Shown here: one piece after another, positions 51,845 to 61,682 of the stretch
Layout of the letters: each line of letters starts with the position of its first letter
How positions within the stretch are numbered: the first letter of the stretch is position 1
Notes under the pieces: model-generated
Databases searched by the model: none
The model's input: only the letters and a program-made list of their open reading frames with translations
Told to the model about the DNA's origin: nothing
Made by a program: the position numbers and the translations under genes
From: Cellulomonas carbonis
GTDB lineage: Bacteria > Actinomycetota > Actinomycetes > Actinomycetales > Cellulomonadaceae
DNA: 64,000 nt
Assembly (NCBI RefSeq): GCF_014636275.1
Contig: NZ_BMEB01000002.1
Span: 966,335 to 1,030,334 of the forward strand
Direction of reading: 5' to 3'

Positions 51845-53425
51845 TCACGGGATGTCCGACCTCGCCGCCTCACGGCGGATCTGGCGGGCGTCGTAGGACG
51901 TGAGGAACCGCTGCTCCTCGAGCTCGCGGACGCTCTCGTTCACGGCCCGCACGTACGTGCCGTGGTTGCGGTAGAGCGCGTCGAGCGTCGCCTGGTCGAA
52001 CGGGTCCTCCCAGCCGGCGATGAAGCAGAACGACGCGCCCGTGGCGGTGCCGTACCAGGTGCTCGTCGGCACCTCGAGGTACGGCGTGCGCCACCCGCCG
52101 ACGACGTTCCCGAACTCGTCCAGCACGGGTGCGCCGTCCTCGACGAGGATCGGCTCGGCGCGCGGCGGTGCGACGCCCTCGCGCACCCACAGGTCGAGGT
52201 TCTGCAGTGCGGCGTTGAAGAACACGTCGCTCGGGAAGCGGCTGCGCGGACCCTGGTCGCACGCCATCGGCGGGACGGTGCGCCCGGCCTGGACGATGTC
52301 CTCGGGCGCGGCCGAGTAGTAGAGCTCGTCGGGCGTCGCGTGACCCGCGCCGGCCATCTCGTAGTGGCGGTAGAGGTCGCCGGGCTCGTCGCTGTCGGGA
52401 CGGCGCGACCCGATCCCGGCGAGGTAGTCCGACTGGGACATGATCCGCATCACCGGGACGCCGACGTCCTGGATCTGACGGCGCGGGTCGTCGCTCGGAG
52501 GCCTGGGCTCGCACTGGTTCATGGGGTAGGCGCCCGCGAAGGCCCCGCCGGCCACACCGACGACGTACCCGTCGTAGGGCTGCTCACCCGTCTCCTCGAC
52601 GACGAGCGGCCGCACGGCGTTGATGTAGTTCACGAGGTACCCGCCGGTCTGGGAGTACCCGAAGCCGTAGGCGTACTCGACGGCCGAGGTGCCGTCGCCG
52701 TAGGTCAGCGGGTTGCTCGCGTCGTCGCTGCGCAGCCACTGCGAGACCTGGGTGTACATGTCCCACACGAGGCCGTTCTCGGTGCTGCGGTCGCTGTCGG
52801 CCGCGACGACGAGGCAGTTGGCCGGGTCGTCGAGCGGCAGCGGGTTGGCCCAGGACAGCGCGCCGTAGCGCTCGGGGTCGAACGTCTGCAGCGCGTCCAC
52901 CGCGATGGGCTTGGCCGTGATCCCGACCCACGCGTCGCCGCTGTGGACGATCTGCTCGTGCATGAGCGCCCAGCCGATGTTGAGGTCGAAGAGGTTCGAC
53001 GGGTTGAGCATCTCGACGACGACGTTGCCGCTGAAGTGCTGCTCCTTGGCGGGCCGCCGGACGAGCACGCGCGTGGTGTACGGGGCGTCCGCGGTGACGA
53101 CCTCGGCCGGGCCGTCCTCGGGCCACGTGTAGACGTTCGCGAGGCCGCTGACGAGGTACTCCTCCTCGACGTAGCCGACCTTGTCGAGGTCCTGGGGGAC
53201 CAGCTGGTGGTCGGCCGCGCCGAACGGGTACGACGTCTGCGAGACGGGCAGCGGTCCGACGACGTCCGTGAGGCCGGTGGCCTCGGCGAGCTCGTCGGAG
53301 ATGTCGAGCGCGACCGGGGCCGCCGCGGCGGGGCCGGCGACCGTCATGAGGGGGACGGCGAGCGCGGCGGCGGCCACGAGGGCCACCCCTCTCGCGCGAC
53401 GTCGACTGCGTGGTCCGAGAACCAT
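51845..53425 (-). CDS. secreted alpha/beta hydrolase (PF20091-like)
   Basis: A 526-residue exported protein. The signal peptide is RRRARGVALVAAAALAVPLM through VAGPAAAA. The body has the nucleophile elbow GYSQTGGY, preceded by AVEYAYGFGYS. Late regions PVMRIMSQSDYLAG and EMAGAGHATPDELY probably supply the acid and His. It resembles the alpha/beta-hydrolase-domain (Abhydrolase_10) group; the substrate is unknown. Start at 53425 with GAGG upstream. The 155 bases before it hold no recognisable gene. Confidence 0.78.
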   Translation of the reverse strand: MVLGPRSRRRARGVALVAAAALAVPLMTVAGPAAAAPVALDISDELAEATGLTDVVGPLPVSQTSYPFGAADHQLVPQDLDKVGYVEEEYLVSGLANVYTWPEDGPAEVVTADAPYTTRVLVRRPAKEQHFSGNVVVEMLNPSNLFDLNIGWALMHEQIVHSGDAWVGITAKPIAVDALQTFDPERYGALSWANPLPLDDPANCLVVAADSDRSTENGLVWDMYTQVSQWLRSDDASNPLTYGDGTSAVEYAYGFGYSQTGGYLVNYINAVRPLVVEETGEQPYDGYVVGVAGGAFAGAYPMNQCEPRPPSDDPRRQIQDVGVPVMRIMSQSDYLAGIGSRRPDSDEPGDLYRHYEMAGAGHATPDELYYSAAPEDIVQAGRTVPPMACDQGPRSRFPSDVFFNAALQNLDLWVREGVAPPRAEPILVEDGAPVLDEFGNVVGGWRTPYLEVPTSTWYGTATGASFCFIAGWEDPFDQATLDALYRNHGTYVRAVNESVRELEEQRFLTSYDARQIRREAARSDIP

Positions 53426-53580
53426 GGTTGTGCTCCTCACCGGCCCGCGTGGGAGCGGGCCGTCCCCTGCGGCGCCTCGTTGCGTCGCCGTTCGCACGCT
53501 AGGTCCGGACTCCGCGTCCCGCACCCACCCGGCCGCAAGATGCACAGACGTGCGCCCGAGGGTGTCGGTTCAGGCCCGGC

Positions 53581-54354
53581 TCAGGCGTCGGCCGCCGCGG
53601 TCCCGTGCGTGGCGCCGCCCTCGCCGGCCGGCGCCCTGAGCATGCTGTGCGCGAGCAGCGTCGACCCGACGACGGCGGCCGGCATGGTCGCGACCGCGCC
53701 GCCCGGGACGAGGAAGCACAGCTGCGTGGCCGCCCCGAAGCCGACGGCGCGCAGCCGGTGCGCGCGCAGCAGGCGGTTGCGCTCGGACCGGTCGATCCCG
53801 CGCGCGATGAGGGCCCTCGTCGTGAGCTCGTGCGCGAGGACCCAGCCCGTGAGCAGCACGCCGACCACCCAGCCGAGCACCGTCCCCACGAGCGGCACCA
53901 GCCCCACGAGCCCGGCGACGACGGCGACCGCGAGCCCGCGCAGCACCATCACGAGGCCGTCGACGGCGCCGCGCCAGAAGCCCGTGTCGCCCGAGGGCAC
54001 CTCACCGGTCTCGGCGACCTCGACCGCCCGCCAGATGCGGTCGTAGAACGGCTCGCCGATCGCGAGCGTCAACCCCGTGAAGCTCACGACGACGAGCACG
54101 ACGGCGGCGGCGAGCAGCAGCGCCTTGACCGCGAGGTCGACGACGCCCTGCCACACGGCCGGCCACGTGTCGGCGAACCCGGTCAGGGTGTCCCCGAGCC
54201 GGTCGAGGTTGAGCACGAGCACGACCAGGACCCCGACGACGAGCAGCCCGGCGATCGCCGCGGGGACCAGGCCCCACGCCATCGCCGTCGGGCGCCGTCG
54301 CCAGAAGGCCCAGCCGTGCAGGAGGAGGCGGGCACCGTGGGCGAGCTCGTTCAC
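53581..54354 (-). CDS. EI24/CysZ-like membrane protein
   Basis: A 257-residue protein with four or five long hydrophobic helices (for example AIAGLLVVGVLVVLVLNL and VAVVAGLVGLVPLVGTVLGW) and the EI24-domain feature AIGEPFYDRIWRAVE. In some bacteria members are called CysZ (sulfate uptake), but the actinobacterial group is uncharacterised. GTG start. It stands alone. Confidence 0.82.
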   Translation of the reverse strand: MNELAHGARLLLHGWAFWRRRPTAMAWGLVPAAIAGLLVVGVLVVLVLNLDRLGDTLTGFADTWPAVWQGVVDLAVKALLLAAAVVLVVVSFTGLTLAIGEPFYDRIWRAVEVAETGEVPSGDTGFWRGAVDGLVMVLRGLAVAVVAGLVGLVPLVGTVLGWVVGVLLTGWVLAHELTTRALIARGIDRSERNRLLRAHRLRAVGFGAATQLCFLVPGGAVATMPAAVVGSTLLAHSMLRAPAGEGGATHGTAAADA

Positions 54355-54403
54355 AACGCGGCAGCGTAGGGGCTCGGCCGCGAGGTCACGCGGGGGGCGT
54401 TGG

Positions 54404-54436
54404 GCGGTCCCCGCGCCCGACGGCGCCGGGGACCGC
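54404..54436 (-). terminator. hairpin after the methyltransferase gene
   Basis: GCGGTCCCCG and CGGGGACCGC form a perfect 10-bp stem with a 13-base loop just after the stop at 54439 on the minus strand. Confidence 0.65.
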
Positions 54437-54438
54437 GC

Positions 54439-54951
54439 TCACCGTCGTCGTCGGCCGGTGACGTGGGCGAGCGCACCCACGCTCTCCAGCCCGGCGTCGA
54501 AGCTGCCCGCGTCGAGCGCGTCGCGCGCCGCGGCGCCCGCGCTCGCGGCGTCCCCGCCGGGCGGGGCCTCGAACCACAGGTGCACGGCGCCGTCGTCGGT
54601 CAGCAGCTCGTCGAGGCGGGCGACCTCCTCGGTCGCGGGACCCGTCCAGAAGGCGTTCACGTTGATCGCGAGCACGACGTCGTACGGACGTCCGTCACCG
54701 TGGAACGTCGCGAGGTCGCGCTCGGCGACGTCGGCGACGCCCGCCGCGGTCCAGCGCGCGAGCCGCCGCTCGGCGTGCGTGACGGCCGTCGCGGAGCGGT
54801 CGAGCGCGGTGACGTGCCCCTCGGGCACGAGGCGGCACACGAGCTCGGCCGCGACGCCGGTCCCGCAGCCGACCTCGAGCACGCGCGCGTCGGGCCGCAG
54901 GTCGAGCGACTCGACCGCGGCCAGGATCCGCTCCGGTACCGCACGCGCCAT
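54439..54951 (-). CDS. class I SAM-dependent methyltransferase
   Basis: A 170-residue Rossmann methyltransferase. Motif I is VLEVGCGTGVAAELV, the acidic residue after strand 2 is in VTALDRS and motif IV is YDVVLAINVNAFW. The acceptor is unknown. It is shorter than most relatives and may lack a substrate cap. Confidence 0.85.
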   Translation of the reverse strand: MARAVPERILAAVESLDLRPDARVLEVGCGTGVAAELVCRLVPEGHVTALDRSATAVTHAERRLARWTAAGVADVAERDLATFHGDGRPYDVVLAINVNAFWTGPATEEVARLDELLTDDGAVHLWFEAPPGGDAASAGAAARDALDAGSFDAGLESVGALAHVTGRRRR

Positions 54952-55067
54952 CCCCCGACGGTAGCGACCGCGACCGACGAGCGGCGCCCAGGCCGGTGAG
55001 GGTCAGGTCGCGTGCGCCTGGCTCCTGCACGCGTCTCCCCGGAACGGGCCGCCGAGGGCCGCGCTGC

Positions 55068-55849
<782 letters not shown>

Positions 55850-55865
<16 letters not shown>

Positions 55866-56641
55866 GAGACCGTCCCCAGCTCTCGGAAGTCGGCACGCAC
55901 GGTGTCCCCGCGGTGCACCCAGACGGGTCGCGTGAACGACCCCGCGAGCACGATCTCACCGGCCCCGAGCCGGTCGCCGTGCTGCGCGAGCTTGTCGGCG
56001 AGCCACGCGACCCCGCGCGCCGGGTGGCCGAGCACGGCGGCCGCGACCCCCGACTCCTCGACGTCGTCCCCGCGGCGCAGCACGGCCGACACCCACGGCA
56101 GGTCGACGTCGTGCGGCGCGACGTGCGTGTCGCCGACCACCATGGCCCCCATGGCGGCGTTGTCGCTGATCGTGTCGACGATCGTGCGCCCCGCGAGCTC
56201 GATGCGCGAGGAGAGGATCTCCAGCGCGGGCACCACGTACTCGGTCGCGGCGAGCACGTCGTCGACCGTCGCACCCGGGCCGACCGGGGCCGCGAGCCGG
56301 AACGCGAGCTCGACCTCGACGCGGACGTTCGAGAACCGCGCGTGCTCGACGTCCGCACCGCTCGGGACGACCATGTCCGCGAGGATCGCGCCGTAGTCGG
56401 GCTCGTCGATGCCCGTCGCGGCCTGCATGACCTTCGACGTGAGCCCGATCTTGCGGCCCACGGGGGCGCGCCCCGCGGCGACGGCGCGGCGGCGCCACTC
56501 GGCCTGCACCGCGTACGCGTCGTCGACCGTCATGCCCGGGTGGCGTGCCGTGAGCAGCGGCACGGTGGTCCGGTCGCGCTCGGCCGCGGCGAGCTCGTCG
56601 GCGACCGCCGCGACCTCGTCGGCCGGGAGCGTCCGGGTCAC
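55850..56641 (-). CDS. hpaH: 2-oxo-hept-3-ene-1,7-dioate hydratase
   Basis: A 263-residue hydratase of the FAH/4-oxalocrotonate-decarboxylase family: VGRKIGLTSKVMQAATGI, PDYGAILADMVV, RVEVELAFRL and AGSFTRPVWV. It hydrates the dienoate to 4-hydroxy-2-oxoheptanedioate. The GTG start overlaps the hpaD stop (GTGA). The open frame further upstream is the antisense-frame shadow of hpaD. Confidence 0.88.
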
Positions 56642-57771
56642 AGCTGGTGCCCGAGCTTGTACTCGCCCTGCTTCCACGACGGCAGCGCGTCGGCGTCGTC
56701 GTCGGGGCGCGTGTAGGAGAACCCGTCCGCACCGATGGTCACGGCCATCTCGCTCGCCTCGACGCGCGGGACCACGGGCTGCGGGTTGCCGTCGAGGTCG
56801 AGCACGAGCGACGCCTCGGTGTACCAGGACGGGACGACCGGGTTGCCCCACCAGTCGCGGCGCTGGTTGTCGTGCACGTCCCACGTGACGACGGGGTTGT
56901 CCGGGTCGCCCGTCCAGTAGTCCTGCGTGTAGATCTCGACGCGGTGGCCGTCCGGGTCGCGCAGGTAGAGGTAGAACGCGTTGGAGACGCCGTGCCGGCC
57001 CGGGCCGCGCTCGATCCGGTCGGACAGCCGCAGCGCCCCGAGCCGGTCGCAGATCGCGATGATGTTGTGCTTCTCGTGCGTCGCGAACGCCATGTGGTGC
57101 ATGCGCGGCCCGTCGCCGCCCGTCATCGCGGTGTCGTGCACGGTGGGCTTGCGGCGCATCCACGCGGCGTACGTCGTGCCCTCGGCGTCCTGGATGTCCT
57201 CGGTGACCCGGAAGCCGAGGCTCTCCATGAACGCGACCGCGCGCGGGACGTCAGGCGTGACCTGGTTGAAGTGGTCCAGCCGCACGAGCGCCCCGGGCGT
57301 GTGCAGGTCGTAGCGCCACGCGAGGCGCTCGACGTGCTCGACGTCGTGGAAGAACTCGTACGGGAAGCCCAGCGGGTCCTCGACGCGGACCGAGTCCCCG
57401 ACGCCGCGCACGAAGCCCTCCGGACGCCGCTCGACCCGGCACCCGAGCTCGGTGTAGAACGCGACCGCGTGGTCGAGGTCCTCGGGCGTGCGCACGCGGT
57501 AGGAGAACGCCGCGCACGCCGCCACCGGCCCCCGGCGCAGCACGAGGTTGTGGTGGATGAACTCCTCGAGCGTGCGCAGGTAGACGGCGTCGTCGTCCTC
57601 CTCGGTCACGACGAGCCCGAGGACGTCGACGTAGAACGCGCGCGACGCCGCGAGGTCGGTCACGACGAGCTCCATCGACGCGCACCGCACGACGTCCGGC
57701 GGGGGCGACGACGGCGTCGGGATCCGGTCGGCGGCCGGGCCGGACCCGGGGCCCGGGACGGGTGCGGTCAT
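56638..57771 (-). CDS. hpaD: 3,4-dihydroxyphenylacetate 2,3-dioxygenase
   Basis: A 377-residue extradiol ring-cleaving dioxygenase, close in length and sequence to Brevibacterium HPCD. Metal ligands are His in VRLDHFNQVTPD, His in MHHMAFATHEK and Glu in HRVEIYTQDYW. It opens homoprotocatechuate to 5-carboxymethyl-2-hydroxymuconate semialdehyde. A C-terminal lid follows. ATG at 57771, 1 base after the hpaE stop. Confidence 0.93.
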   Translation of the reverse strand: MTAPVPGPGSGPAADRIPTPSSPPPDVVRCASMELVVTDLAASRAFYVDVLGLVVTEEDDDAVYLRTLEEFIHHNLVLRRGPVAACAAFSYRVRTPEDLDHAVAFYTELGCRVERRPEGFVRGVGDSVRVEDPLGFPYEFFHDVEHVERLAWRYDLHTPGALVRLDHFNQVTPDVPRAVAFMESLGFRVTEDIQDAEGTTYAAWMRRKPTVHDTAMTGGDGPRMHHMAFATHEKHNIIAICDRLGALRLSDRIERGPGRHGVSNAFYLYLRDPDGHRVEIYTQDYWTGDPDNPVVTWDVHDNQRRDWWGNPVVPSWYTEASLVLDLDGNPQPVVPRVEASEMAVTIGADGFSYTRPDDDADALPSWKQGEYKLGHQL

Positions 57772-57772
57772 G

Positions 57773-59359
57773 TCAGCCCTCCACCGTCTGCGCGTCGGCT
57801 CTGCCGAACGTCGGGTGGTGCGCGGCCCCCAACGTCACGTGCACGGCCTGCTGGTGCGTGTAGAAGTCGATCGAGCGGTAGCCGCCCTCCTGGCCCAGGC
57901 CCGACGCCTTGACGCCGCCGAACGGCGTCCGCAGGTCGCGCACGTTGTTGCTGTTGAGCCAGACCATCCCGGACTCGACCGCCTGGGCGAACGTGTGGGC
58001 GCGCCGCAGGTCGTCGGTCCAGACGTACGCGGCGAGGCCGTACCGCACGCCGTTGGCCAGCGCGAGCGCCTCCTCCTCGGTGTCGAACGGCGTGATCGCG
58101 ACGACGGGGCCGAAGATCTCCTCCTGGAAGATCCGCGCATCGGGCGGCACGTCGGCGAACACCGTCGGCGCGACGTAGCTGCCGGTCGGGAACCCGTCGG
58201 GTCGGCCGCCGCCCGCGACGAGCCGTCCCTCCGTCCTCCCGATCTCGACGTACCGCATGACCTTCGCGAAGTGCTCGGGGTGCACGAGCGCGCCCACCTC
58301 GGTGCGCGGGTCGTGCGGCGGGCCGACGACGACGCGCGCCGCCTGCGCCGCGTACCGCTCGACGAACTCGTCGTACACCTCGCGCTGGACGAGGATCCGG
58401 CTGCCCGCGGTGCAGCGCTCGCCGTTGAGCGAGAAGACGCCGAAGATCGTCGCGTCGATCGCGGCGTCGAGGTCCGCGTCGGCGAAGACCACGGCGGGCG
58501 ACTTGCCGCCGAGCTCCATCGACAGGCCCTTGAGGTGCGGTGCGGCGTTGGCGAAGATCGTGCGACCCGTGCTGCTCTCGCCCGTGAACGAGATGAGCGG
58601 CACGTCCGGGTGCTTCACGAGCGCGTCGCCCGCCTCCTCGCCCAGGCCGTTCACGAGGTTGAACACGCCGCGCGGCAGGCCCGCCTCCTCGAAGATCCCC
58701 GCCCACAGGGACGCCGAGAGGGGCGTGAACTCGGCGGGCTTGAGCACCACCGTGTTGCCGGTGGCGAGCGCGGGGCCGAGCTTCCACGACTCGAGCATGA
58801 ACGGGGTGTTCCACGGCGTGATGAGGCCCGCGACGCCGATCGGCTTGCGGTTGACGTAGTTGATCTGCCGACCCGGGACCTTGTACGCGTCGTCGGTCTG
58901 CGCGACGACGAGGTCGGCGAAGAACCGGAAGTTCTCCGCTGCGCGCCGCGCCTGGCCGAGCGCCTGCGTGATCGGCAGCCCGGAGTCGAAGCTCTCGAGC
59001 TCGGCGAGCCGGGCGTCGCGGGACTCGACGATGTCCGCGACGCGGTGCAGCACGCGCGAGCGCTCGCGGGGCAGCATCCGCGGCCACGGGCCCTCGTCGA
59101 ACGCCCGGCGTGCGGCGGCGACGGCGCGGTCGACGTCGGCCGCCTTCCCGGCGGCGGCGTGGACGTACCCCTCGCAGGTCGTCGGGTCGAGGACCTCGAA
59201 CGTCGTGCCGTCGAGCGAGTCGACGTGCTCGCCGTCGACGTAGTGGCGCAGGCGCTCGGGGAGGCCCGAGGGTCGGTGGTCGGTGCTCACCGGCTGGCTT
59301 CCGGGCCGGCTCCCCGGCCGGGTCTCGGGGCGGGTCTCGGGCCGGTCTGGCGTGCTCAT
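57773..59359 (-). CDS. hpaE: 5-carboxymethyl-2-hydroxymuconate semialdehyde dehydrogenase
   Basis: A 528-residue aldehyde dehydrogenase. Catalytic motifs: NTPFMLESWKLGPALATGN, MELGGKSPAVVF (Glu) and NGERCTAGSRI (Cys). It oxidises the ring-cleavage semialdehyde with NAD. The N-terminal 25 residues contain RPETRPETRPGSRPGS, encoded by short repeats; the conserved fold begins near LRHYVDGEHVDSL. ATG overlaps the GntR stop by 4 bases. Confidence 0.92.
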   Translation of the reverse strand: MSTPDRPETRPETRPGSRPGSQPVSTDHRPSGLPERLRHYVDGEHVDSLDGTTFEVLDPTTCEGYVHAAAGKAADVDRAVAAARRAFDEGPWPRMLPRERSRVLHRVADIVESRDARLAELESFDSGLPITQALGQARRAAENFRFFADLVVAQTDDAYKVPGRQINYVNRKPIGVAGLITPWNTPFMLESWKLGPALATGNTVVLKPAEFTPLSASLWAGIFEEAGLPRGVFNLVNGLGEEAGDALVKHPDVPLISFTGESSTGRTIFANAAPHLKGLSMELGGKSPAVVFADADLDAAIDATIFGVFSLNGERCTAGSRILVQREVYDEFVERYAAQAARVVVGPPHDPRTEVGALVHPEHFAKVMRYVEIGRTEGRLVAGGGRPDGFPTGSYVAPTVFADVPPDARIFQEEIFGPVVAITPFDTEEEALALANGVRYGLAAYVWTDDLRRAHTFAQAVESGMVWLNSNNVRDLRTPFGGVKASGLGQEGGYRSIDFYTHQQAVHVTLGAAHHPTFGRADAQTVEG

Positions 59360-60036
59360 GCGTGCGCTCCCGGGTGCTCGTGGGCGAGGTAGGCGGTGAG
59401 GGTGGCCGAGCGGTGCTCGCGCGCGGCGCGCTCGACGTCGGCGAGCGGCGCGCCCGCCTCGAGGAGCCGCACGAGCTCCTCGTGCTCGCGCACCGACTCC
59501 TGCGCGCGGCCGGGCACGAACGTGAAGGTCGAGTCGCGCAGCTGACGCAGCCGCGCCCACTCCGCGGTGACGAGGTCGAGCAGGCGCGGGTTGGGGCACG
59601 GCGCGAACAGCACCGCGTGGAACTCCTGGTTGAGCGCGGTGAACGCGTGCGGGTCGAAGTCGTCGAGCGTCGCGACCAGGCGGTCGTTGACGGCGCGCGC
59701 GCGGCGCAGGTCGTCGGCGGTGAGGTGCGGTGCCGCCAGCGCCGTCGCGGCACCCTCGAGCACGCCGAGCGTCGCCATGCTGTGCCGGTACTGCGAGTCG
59801 TCGATCATCGCGACGTGCGCGCCGACGTTGCGCTCGAACGTCACGAGCCCCTGTGCCTCGAGCCGGCGGATCGCCTCGCGCACGGGCACGACGCTCATGT
59901 CGAGCTCCGCGGCGATCGTCGCGAGGACGAGGCGGTAGCCCGGCGCGTACTCGCGGGCGGCGATGCGCTCGTGCAGCCAGTCGTACGCGCGCTGGGACTT
60001 GCTGCGCGACGCCGTCGCCGGGTCCGTCGTCGTCAT
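59356..60036 (-). CDS. GntR-family (FCD) regulator
   Basis: A 226-residue regulator with a winged HTH (YDWLHERIAAREYAPGYRL, then MSVVPVREAIRRLEAQGLV) and an all-helical FCD ligand domain with metal-binding-like His residues (ALNQEFHAVLF, REHEELVRLL). It is embedded in the operon and overlaps both neighbours, so it is probably a pathway-specific autoregulated repressor responding to an aromatic intermediate. A candidate site lies at 63427-63438. Confidence 0.92.
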   Translation of the reverse strand: MTTTDPATASRSKSQRAYDWLHERIAAREYAPGYRLVLATIAAELDMSVVPVREAIRRLEAQGLVTFERNVGAHVAMIDDSQYRHSMATLGVLEGAATALAAPHLTADDLRRARAVNDRLVATLDDFDPHAFTALNQEFHAVLFAPCPNPRLLDLVTAEWARLRQLRDSTFTFVPGRAQESVREHEELVRLLEAGAPLADVERAAREHRSATLTAYLAHEHPGAHA

Positions 60037-61682
60037 CGGCCCGCCCGCCACGCGTCGTAGCGCGCGCGCCACGTGGCGTCCATGGGGAACAGGCCGTCGA
60101 CGGGGTGGCCCGCGGCGACCTGGTCGGCGACCCAGGCGTCCTCGTCCTCCTGCGCGAGGGCCGCGTCGACGACCTCCTCGACCATCGCGCGCGGCACGAC
60201 GACGACGCCGTCCTCGTCCGCGACGACGACGTCGCCCGGCTGGACGGTCGCGCCGCCGCACGCGACCGTGACGTCGGTGTCCCACGGCACGTGCCGCCTC
60301 CCGAGCACCGCGGGGTGCGGTCCGCGGCACCAGACGGGGAGCCCGACGGCCGCGACGGCGGCGTGGTCGCGCACCCCGCCGTCGGTCACGACCCCCGCGG
60401 CACCCCGGACCCTGGCTCGCAGCGCGAGCACGTCGCCGAGCGTCGCGGAGCCCGCCTCGCCGCGCGCCTCGATGACGAGCACCTCGCCCTCGCCGAGCGA
60501 GTCGAACGCGCGCTTCTGCGCGTTGTAGCCGCCGCCGTGGCTCGCGAACAGGTCGGCGCGGTGCGGCACGAGGCGCAGCGTGCGCGCGGTGCCGACGAGC
60601 CTCGTGCCGGGCAGCACCGGGCGGACGCCGTCGACGTGCACGTCGTCGATGCCGCGCCGGCGCAGCTGTGCGCTGATCGCCGCGACGGGGGTGCGGGTCA
60701 GCCGCTCGCGGAGCTCGGGTGCGAGGGCGGGGCGCGCGACCGCGGGTGCGGCGCCGGTTGCGGTGTCCGGTGCGGTGTCCGGCGCGGTGTCCGGTGCGGC
60801 GCCGGGCACGACGCCGGCTGCGTCGTCGGCCGGGGGCTCGGGCGGGAGCCCCGCCGCCGCGCGCGACCCCCACGCCTCGGCGCGCTGGACGTCGTCGACG
60901 GCCGGGAGCGAGCCGAGCGTGCCGTCGAAGGCGTGCGTGCCCTGCGTGACCGTCGTGACGAGGCGGCCCGTGCTCGGTGCGCCCGGGGCGTTCGGCGCGT
61001 CGACCTCGACCTCGACGACGTCGCCGGGGACGATCACCGACGAGCCGGCCGGGGTCCCGGTCAGGACCACGTCGCCCGGCTCGAGCGTGAGGTGCTGGGA
61101 CAGGTCGGCGACGAGCTGCGCGAGCGGGAAGATCATGCCCGCGGTCGTGTCCTCCTGGCGCAGCTCGCCGCCCACCCACGTCCGGACCCGGAGCCCGTCC
61201 GGGTCGAGCGAGCGCGCGTCGAGCAGGCGCGGGCCGATCGGCGTGAACCCGTCGCGGCCCTTGGAGCGGACGTTGGAGCCGCGGTCGTTCGCACGGAGGT
61301 CGTAGACGCCGAGGTCGTTCGCGGCCGTGACCCACGCGACGTGCTCCCACGCCCGCTCGACGGGCACGCGCCGCGCGGCGGTGCCGATGACGAGCGCGAC
61401 CTCGCCCTCGAACGCGAGCAGCTCGGTGCCCGCGGGGCGCTCGACGGTCCCGCCGCCCGCCGCGAGCGAGCTCGACGGCTTGAGGAAGTAGGACGGGTGC
61501 GCGGGGCTGCGGCCGCGCTGGTCCGCGCGCGAGGAGTAGGCGAGGTGCACCGCGAGGACCTTGCCGGGCCGCTGGGGCAGCGGCGCGAACCGGGGGTCCG
61601 TGACGGCGGGCCCGCCGGGGGCGGGGGCCCGGGCTGCCCCGGCTGCCCGGGGGGTCCCGGTGAGGTCTGCGTCGTCCGTCAT
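60033..61682 (-). CDS. FAH-RraA fusion: homoprotocatechuate isomerase/decarboxylase candidate
   Basis: A 549-residue two-domain protein. Residues about 30-270 form a fumarylacetoacetate-hydrolase domain as in HpaG (SYFLKPSSSLAAGGG, LLAFEGEVALVIG, FTPIGPRLLDA, VVLTGTPAGSSVI). An Ala/Pro linker with a PDTAPDTAPDTA repeat leads to an RraA-like domain (residues about 325-549) with the active-site motif VVTDGGVRDH. E. coli HpaG has two FAH halves; here the second half is replaced by an RraA fold, whose members include oxaloacetate decarboxylases. It probably decarboxylates and isomerises the pathway tricarboxylate. Overlaps both neighbours by 4 bases. Confidence 0.82.
   Translation of the reverse strand: MTDDADLTGTPRAAGAARAPAPGGPAVTDPRFAPLPQRPGKVLAVHLAYSSRADQRGRSPAHPSYFLKPSSSLAAGGGTVERPAGTELLAFEGEVALVIGTAARRVPVERAWEHVAWVTAANDLGVYDLRANDRGSNVRSKGRDGFTPIGPRLLDARSLDPDGLRVRTWVGGELRQEDTTAGMIFPLAQLVADLSQHLTLEPGDVVLTGTPAGSSVIVPGDVVEVEVDAPNAPGAPSTGRLVTTVTQGTHAFDGTLGSLPAVDDVQRAEAWGSRAAAGLPPEPPADDAAGVVPGAAPDTAPDTAPDTATGAAPAVARPALAPELRERLTRTPVAAISAQLRRRGIDDVHVDGVRPVLPGTRLVGTARTLRLVPHRADLFASHGGGYNAQKRAFDSLGEGEVLVIEARGEAGSATLGDVLALRARVRGAAGVVTDGGVRDHAAVAAVGLPVWCRGPHPAVLGRRHVPWDTDVTVACGGATVQPGDVVVADEDGVVVVPRAMVEEVVDAALAQEDEDAWVADQVAAGHPVDGLFPMDATWRARYDAWRAGR
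60759..60794 (-). repeat. three 12-bp repeats in the FAH-RraA linker
   Basis: The unit TGCGGTGTCCGG occurs three times in a row (the last with one change), encoding a repeated PDTA. It marks the joint of the two domains. Confidence 0.85.
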
